Assembly (NCBI GenBank): GCA_964409635.1
Contig: CAYPEL010000037.1
Span: 1 to 20,085, forward strand
Direction of reading: 5' to 3'
Source of the DNA: CAYPEL01 sp964409635
Lineage (GTDB): Bacteria; Pseudomonadota; Gammaproteobacteria; DSM-19610
Length of the DNA: 20,085 bases
This document shows positions 15,349 through 20,085 of the stretch, in pieces. The notes beneath the pieces are model-generated. The model was not told the origin of the DNA. It saw only the letters and a program-made list of their open reading frames with translations, and did not search any database. Each line of letters opens with the position of its first letter. The stretch's first letter is position 1. A program made the position numbers and the translations under genes.

Positions 15349-15506
15349 TCGAAAATCCTTTTGCAGAAGAATATAGTGCTCCTGAGAGCACCACTCAAAA
15401 GTTACCTCCAAGTGTGACTAAAATGATCTATCGAGGTCAGGTGATCTATAAAAAAGATGGAGAGGTTATTGAAGATCCAACTTTTGAAGATTCAATGTTA
15501 GCTTAG
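15282..15506 (+). pseudogene. broken gene with two 40-residue repeats (DUF4278-like)
   Basis: A frame different from that of zwf reads LPEGVTKLTYRGQTI, then a TAA stop at 15327-15329, then KKDGEVIENP and a 14-residue linker, then LPPSVTKMIYRGQVIYKKDGEVIEDP and a short tail ending at TAG 15504-15506. The two units are exactly 120 bp apart (15282 and 15402). The TAA replaces a codon that is TAT in the second unit, so one base change ended the frame. The KLTYRGQ motif recalls the small DUF4278 family. The start is missing, lost at the zwf junction. I do not know the function. Confidence 0.6.
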
Positions 15507-15557
15507 GCATTCATGCTGACTTTCGGTATTGACTGTCCAATCAAGTAGTTGAGCACC

Positions 15558-16697
15558 CTATCTCCATAATATGCTTGGTACAACCTTTGTTCTGATGATG
15601 GGCGGCAAGGCCTTATATACTCTTTTCAACTGAGGCCGTAGTTTACGCATATAGATATTTCGATAGAATTTTCCTCTAACAGTGATTGGAATAATATAGT
15701 GTTGCACCACAGAGGATTCTTCCGTCCAGATCTTTTTAAACGAGGTAGCAGGTGTGAGCATGTTGTAACCGCTAATTCCTTTCTCGAAACAATCGCGAAT
15801 ACCATACTCCATCCTTAAACGTCCTGGGCCGAATCGCTCTAGCCGATAATCAAAACCACCTAAATACTCATAATGGTTATTGTGGTAACGAAAACCAATG
15901 CCGATTGAGATGTATTTCTCATCAAGAAGCAGACTGGAGATGCATAAGCCGGCATTTTCAGAGTGTTGCTTATAATGGTTACATACTTGTTTCAAAAATA
16001 CGCACGCTTCGTTTGTCAACATAGTTTTCCCAGACAACCCCCTGGCCGTTAGCCATTGAGACTTAAAAGACAGACAAGTATCGATGGCGAAATCGGCAGA
16101 TAAAATATGATCATCACCGTTACCACTAAGCTCTCCTTGTTCGCCTAAGTATTTTGCACTCCTGCGTTGGTTTTGCCGCATTTTTTTAGTTCGACTGGCA
16201 AGATATGCTTCAAAACTATCATGAGCTTGCGTATCGACAAACGGCGCCGACGTTGTTTTTATAGGCTCGCCACCAACATTGCTTATCAGTGGAGCAATAT
16301 TCGCGCGCGCGTGTACCGCCCTTAACTCAATGGCATCAACGTCTGCATTTTCGAGGATGAAATTCCAGGCTGGACCCAAGATACCCTGATTCTCCTGCGC
16401 ATCAATAATCAACGCGTCATCAAAACAAGAGAGTAACCCACCCATTGGCTCCAGGATTTGAAGACCATAATGCTGGTTCACAACCCAGGGCCAAATCATA
16501 ACAATGGTATTGTCATGCGTAGCGACAAGAATTTTTAGTTCATAGTTACCGAGAGGAGCGAGGGTTTGCCACCAACTACTAACCCAATACCATTCCTGGA
16601 AAAACTGATAGGGCGCGGCAGATTCACTGCTTAATTTTCCCCAGGCAGAAGCCAAATCCTCAAACTGCTGCTGATTGGTTATGAATTCGAATTGCAT
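15558..16697 (-). CDS. CelD/BcsL-like GNAT acetyltransferase (Acetyltransf_6)
   Basis: This 379-residue protein matches the GNAT_6 group often labelled 'cellulose biosynthesis CelD-like'. Features are the N-terminal FEDLASAWGKLSSES..APYQFFQEWYWVSSWW (residues about 12-43), a mid-section SRTKKMRQNQRRSAKYLGEQGE (about 167-188) in which K/R-rich R-x-x-x-R-R follows S-x-K-x-R, and the C-terminal GFDYRLERFGPGRLRMEYGIRDCFEKGI, which resembles the GxDY..Y.PG..L....I motif of the acyl-donor site. Members act in extracellular polysaccharide or lipid biosynthesis by acylating an acceptor. The substrate is unknown. It is isolated, with broken sequences on both sides. Confidence 0.8.
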   Translation of the reverse strand: MQFEFITNQQQFEDLASAWGKLSSESAAPYQFFQEWYWVSSWWQTLAPLGNYELKILVATHDNTIVMIWPWVVNQHYGLQILEPMGGLLSCFDDALIIDAQENQGILGPAWNFILENADVDAIELRAVHARANIAPLISNVGGEPIKTTSAPFVDTQAHDSFEAYLASRTKKMRQNQRRSAKYLGEQGELSGNGDDHILSADFAIDTCLSFKSQWLTARGLSGKTMLTNEACVFLKQVCNHYKQHSENAGLCISSLLLDEKYISIGIGFRYHNNHYEYLGGFDYRLERFGPGRLRMEYGIRDCFEKGISGYNMLTPATSFKKIWTEESSVVQHYIIPITVRGKFYRNIYMRKLRPQLKRVYKALPPIIRTKVVPSILWR

Positions 16698-17003
16698 CTA
16701 GTAGTCCAGTCTCAGGTGATATCCCGATAACCCAGCACAGCGCATGGATCCACTCTGAATGTGAGTATGATTTCGAAACTACTGGGCGCTTTTCGCAACG
16801 CTTTACTAAAGACACTTTGACAGATAACCAGCGTTTGTTTTGTTCTACCTGAAAGCGAACCCGGGATTATTAGGATACAGTAGTATAGGAAAAATAAAAG
16901 CCATGCCCCCCACAAGTCAATCCTATGATTCAATCACACAGCCATAGACCAACCTACCGCACGTGGGTTAGCAACACGCAGAAAATCCTTTGAACACCGA
17001 CAC
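16698..17003. other. intergenic stretch without supported gene
   Basis: These 306 bases lie between the CelD-like gene and the IS91 remnant. A 73-codon open frame occurs on the minus strand (16712-16933), but its likeness to any family is not evident. No convincing hairpin plus T-run or sigma-70 promoter was seen. The part next to 17003 may be the flank of the IS91 element. Confidence 0.5.
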
Positions 17004-17760
17004 TTAACCGGGGCCGAACAGACTGATCTGCTGAGGCACACGGCTGTCCAGTAAGCGGATCGTTTCTGTTGTCGACTCTTTTTCATCCCGATGCGCCAGT
17101 ATCTTCTTGATCACAGCCGGATCTTCGATGCAGGTAATGGCCATCACGGCACCGCTACACGCACGGCAGGTTACGATGTCGATACCGAAAACACGTTTGA
17201 GTCACGGGGCCCAGGTTATTACCAGGGAAGGCATGTATGTCGGATTTTTCAGGAGCAAAAACCGGTTATGGCGACATGATGTTCTGCCGCCGTTTGATCA
17301 GACGCATCGTCCGGGGAACTGGTTTTTCTGCCTTTGCCCCGCTTCGCGGGTGTTGCCTGTATCCGGTACTTGCTGTTCGGTGTCGGTCTGGTAATGTAAC
17401 TGGCACAACCGTTCCAGCTTGTCCCGTTCGTTGGCCTTGGTCACCACCCCGGCGTGCAGCGAAAATCCTGCCACCGAACCGGTACACGGTTCATCAGAGG
17501 TCGGCAAGGTGAACATCTTACGTCCGATATGTGGAACCACGGCAATCCGGTACGACTGCATGGACGCAGGAGCAGTTGCCGAGGTGAGGGCATGGCCCAG
17601 CAAGATGTTCATCGGATCTACATTCAGGGCGTCTTCGCTCAGGTAGCTATTTTCAGCATCCCGTTCCAGCAATCCCTGACGCTCCAGAAAACGTCCGATG
17701 CGTTCGGCGAGTGTATGCATCAGTTAGATTACTGTTTTGCTCGTGCGTGCATTGACCCAC
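17004..17760 (-). pseudogene. decayed IS91-family transposase
   Basis: Reading from 17760 downwards, one frame gives RRFQWVNARTSKTVI, a stop, then LMHTLAERIGRFLERQGLLERDAENSYL and, at about 17440-17500, VAGFSLHAGV.TKANERDKLERLC, all typical of IS91 (Y2-type) transposases. The frame then changes: homology disappears for about 100 residues of the normal protein and returns at about 17200 as LKRVFGIDIVTC.ACSGAVMAITCIEDPAVIKKILAH, ending TTETIRLLDSRVPQQISLF and TAA (17004-17006). The C-x-x-C pair near ITCIED matches the IS91 C-terminus. Internal stops and the missing middle make this a dead remnant. The transposase reads to the left. Confidence 0.85.
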
Positions 17761-17941
17761 TGAAACCGGCGCATGTCGTCGAGCCTGAATCTTCTTGTCG
17801 TTCATGTAAGTCACCATGAGTGGCCATCATGAACACAATGCTTTAACTCTTCAGGCTCATTTCATGTTGGACAAGACCATTTCTGTACGGGTAGCTTTGT
17901 CCCTGATAAGATTTAGAAGTTATTGTCGGATTATCCTATTT

Positions 17942-19541
17942 ATGAATTTTATCGAAAACACAGTAAAGCGTTTTTCAATTTATATAGGCTGTTCAATACT
18001 CTATATATCGTCTGCTGTTTATGCCGCAGAGCCTAATTCGGCGGACGTCTTGGTAGCTGTTTTAACCGATCAGGAGATAGAGCAGCAAATTAGAGATGCG
18101 CTTACCAAGGGTAAGGCGCTTAAAAACCAAAAACTGAATCAGCAAAAGCCAAAAATAGCTTCTCAGCCAATAATAAATAGAAGGGTGGCCAACCACAGTG
18201 AGTTCTACACTATGTTAATCAACCGCTGTGAAAGACGTGAAGTTTCACGATTTACGGGGAAAATAAAAACACGTACTTATAACGAACTCCATAAATCAGC
18301 GGGTACTTTACAACAGGTCATAAAAGGTTCGGAAGCGGAACTGGTAAACTCAATTCTCGATAACCTCAAGCACCATAAGAATCGGTTGCATTATCTGATG
18401 ACCGCCGCTGAGACACTAATTATTCATAATGCCTGCACTAACCATCTGGAAATCTTGGAATATATTCTTGATCATTATTTCCACTATATCGATGTTGCAT
18501 ATAATCGGACCATTTTTAGCTTTATGGAGAAGGCCAAAGATGTTTATCTGAAAGCGGATGATCCACGGAGTGCTTTGGCTCTTCTGCAGAAATTCTATGC
18601 TGTATATGGACTCCAGAATTTAGACACTGGAATATACAGAATAGAGTCTTTATACCGTTCTTACGCTTCCGCGCTGAACAAACTTGGAGGTACTAGCGCA
18701 GCCATTTATGTGCTTGAAGATTTAGGTAAGCCGCATAATGATTGGAAAAAGCTGTTTAGAAGTAATGTGGGCTCCAAAATAATATCCTATCACACTGCTC
18801 TGCTAAAAATGGATAGCAAAGACCGAGCAATTAATGCCAAGTATAAAGGTAAAGAATGGCTCGCCAAATTTCAAACCAAACTTCAGGATAAGCGGATTCT
18901 ACCCCTTATTACTACACGGCACTGCACTACTAACGACCCATTGGAAGACGTGACTCAAGCTATAAATAAAACCAAGCTGCCTTTTTATAAGCCATATTGG
19001 TGGAGTTTTGTTGAAACTCCGGATGCTCATATTAAAAGCTATGCCGGTCTCATGAATTTATTCGAAAATCGGGAGCATAATAGAAATAAGTTGCAGAAAT
19101 ACAGCGACAGTGAATATTTTAAAATTGCTTATATTGCCTTGGTTAATAATCTTGATAAGCCGGATCTTGTGGTGTATGCCGCTAAAACAATGGTAGTAAC
19201 AGATAGGGATTATGACTGTGCGGTGGAGCTGCTAGAGTATATATACCAAAAATATTGGTCTTACGATATTCCGGATACCGTGAACGCGAATGCACATAGG
19301 AAATCCGATTGGATGGATTCGATCGTTAGAAAACTGGCGGCTCTTTACAGTATGCAGCGTGATTACGATAAAGCGGTTTTTTTAGTTAACGATTATATTG
19401 ATAAGCGTGGCGACGAGTTAACGAAATACAAATTAGCTCGCTGGTATAATATCTCTGCGGAAGCCTATTTCGATCTTGGTGATATTGAAAAAACCGTAGA
19501 GATGATCGAGCGGACTAAAAAGCTAAATCTTAAGTACTCTT
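17942..19541 (+). CDS. secreted TPR-like hypothetical protein, cut by assembly gap
   Basis: At least 533 residues are encoded before the N run, so this is partial at the 3' end. The start is ATG 17942, which begins a clear Sec signal peptide: basic KR at 9-10, a hydrophobic core FSIYIGCSILYISSAV and a VYA-A cleavage site after residue 28. An upstream in-frame ATG at 17816 would hide it. The rest is alpha-helical; residues about 450-530 look like tetratricopeptide repeats (LAALYSMQRDYDKAVFLVNDYI, then ISAEAYFDLGDIEKTVEMIE). The gene is richer in A/T than its neighbours on the left, which suggests transfer. I do not recognise the family. The apparent last residues beyond the Ns are not real. 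Confidence 0.7.
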
Positions 19542-19561
19542 NNNNNNNNNNNNNNNNNNNN
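19542..19561. other. scaffold gap of 20 Ns
   Basis: Twenty undetermined bases interrupt the secreted TPR-like gene. The true gap size is unknown, and sequence either side may not be adjacent in the genome. Confidence 0.99.
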
Positions 19562-19661
19562 CTTCCAGCGATACCTTGATATTCTTGAAATATCTATCTA
19601 ATGCCTTGGCGTCTAAATCGCCTCAGTGAGGCTGGCTACAAAACGGTGTATAGGTATCTAA

Positions 19662-19964
19662 TCAATTGTAAATATCGAATGTCTGGGTGAGCTGTTTCTT
19701 GATAATGTCATCAGCGGTATTGCTGGAGGTGCCGTTGGCATCGTAAGTGGTTTCAGTCAGGCGATTACCTTCGGTGTCAAGGCTATAGTCGATGTGGTTG
19801 CCTAATCCATCAGTGATTTTAATCAGTCGTCTGGCACCGGGGCTGCCAAAGGCGGTTGTGATGCTCTCAACTTCACCCGTGGCCAGACACGTCCATTTTG
19901 TTGTTCTGCTTTGTGTGCCACTGCTTTCCGTTAAGGTCTCAAAACGGTCATTCCATATGAAAAA
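19662..19964 (-). pseudogene. RHS-repeat protein fragment
   Basis: The minus strand reads, from 19955 to TGA at 19662-19664, WNDRFETLTESSGTQ and then TTAFGSPGARRLIKITDGLG, with YSLDTEGNRLTETTYDANG downstream. The repeated Y-x-x-D-x-x-G-N-R-L and Y-D-A-N-G elements belong to the RHS/YD repeat family, whose full proteins run to well over a thousand residues and make shells around toxins in polymorphic toxin systems. Only about 100 residues remain. Upstream the frame meets a stop at 19965-19967 and is joined to transposase sequence. It is therefore a scrap. Confidence 0.75.
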
Positions 19965-20085
19965 CTATTTTTGTACGTACGGGGTTAAGTACAATGTAGC
20001 GGACAAGCTCCAGTAGATAGCTCTCTTTTTCAACCAGTATGGCTTTATAACGCCCTTGAAAAACATGACCTACTTTTCCATGGTG
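19963..20085 (-). pseudogene. Y1 transposase C-terminal fragment (second RAYT-type)
   Basis: The minus strand from the window edge reads HHGKVGHVFQGRYKAILVEK followed by ESYLLELVRYIVLNPVRTKIV. This is the classic C-terminal part of Y1_Tnp/REP-associated transposases of the 'HLFQGRFKAI / YIVLNPVRA' type, a different subgroup from the intact gene at 11857-12636. Likeness stops at about 19963, where RHS sequence begins. The 5' part lies beyond the window, so the gene may be only 3'-truncated or may be a remnant. Confidence 0.85.

Noticed and set aside
15282..15506. CRISPR-like direct repeat
   Set aside because: There are only two units; they differ at many third-codon positions but keep the protein pattern, so this is a coding repeat and not a CRISPR.
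16712..16933. 73-codon minus-strand open frame with a hydrophobic start, 14 bp upstream of the CelD-like gene
   Set aside because: No recognisable family and no clear ribosome site; possible but not supported.
17237..17819. Several plus-strand open frames across the IS91 remnant
   Set aside because: Antisense to clear IS91 transposase homology; composition is unlike a protein.
19792..20016. 74-codon plus-strand open frame
   Set aside because: It is antisense to the RHS and transposase fragments, which have clear homology.

Overview
The window looks like a draft chromosomal contig from a gammaproteobacterium. The support is a set of housekeeping genes typical of that class (hspQ, rluA-type, ttcA, mtfA-type, a TIGR02647-type small protein), moderate base composition and REP-type intergenic repeats. 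A run of 20 Ns at 19542-19561 shows that it is a scaffold. I cannot name the genus.

Region 1 (127-7126) is the most interesting part. It is a dense set of lipid- and envelope-type genes: a GNAT-fold acyltransferase, a MobA-like nucleotidyltransferase, a metallophosphoesterase (opposite strand), a DAGK-family lipid kinase, a protein resembling the mitochondrial CDP-diacylglycerol synthase Tam41, an aspartyl/asparaginyl beta-hydroxylase-family oxygenase and an ELM1/DUF1022 protein. Spacings of 3-42 bp suggest that the last four form one operon. The GNAT plus lipid-kinase pairing recalls the bacterial ceramide/ceramide-phospholipid genes of Caulobacter, so I propose that this locus makes or modifies an unusual phospholipid or sphingolipid. 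A two-REP inverted repeat (REPIN-like) sits between the convergent nucleotidyltransferase and phosphoesterase genes.

Region 2 (7184-11807) is ordinary chromosome. It holds hspQ-rluA, a small TIGR02647-type protein, a GST-ttcA pair on the minus strand, and an overlapping minus-strand set of mtfA-type peptidase, a 90-aa unknown and a DUF6940-like protein.

Region 3 (11822-15348) begins with a RAYT/IS200-like transposase element wedged between the divergent mtfA and glk genes. It continues with glk-gnd-zwf, the entry to the pentose phosphate pathway. zwf is broken after about 150 residues.

Region 4 (about 15280-20085) is a mosaic of remnants. It contains a 120-bp-period duplicated coding fragment with an internal stop, an intact CelD-like GNAT gene, a decayed IS91-family transposase, an AT-rich secreted TPR-like protein that runs into the assembly gap, an RHS-repeat fragment and the tail of a second, different Y1 transposase. 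This looks like the edge of a genomic island where insertions and deletions have eaten into the central-carbon operon.
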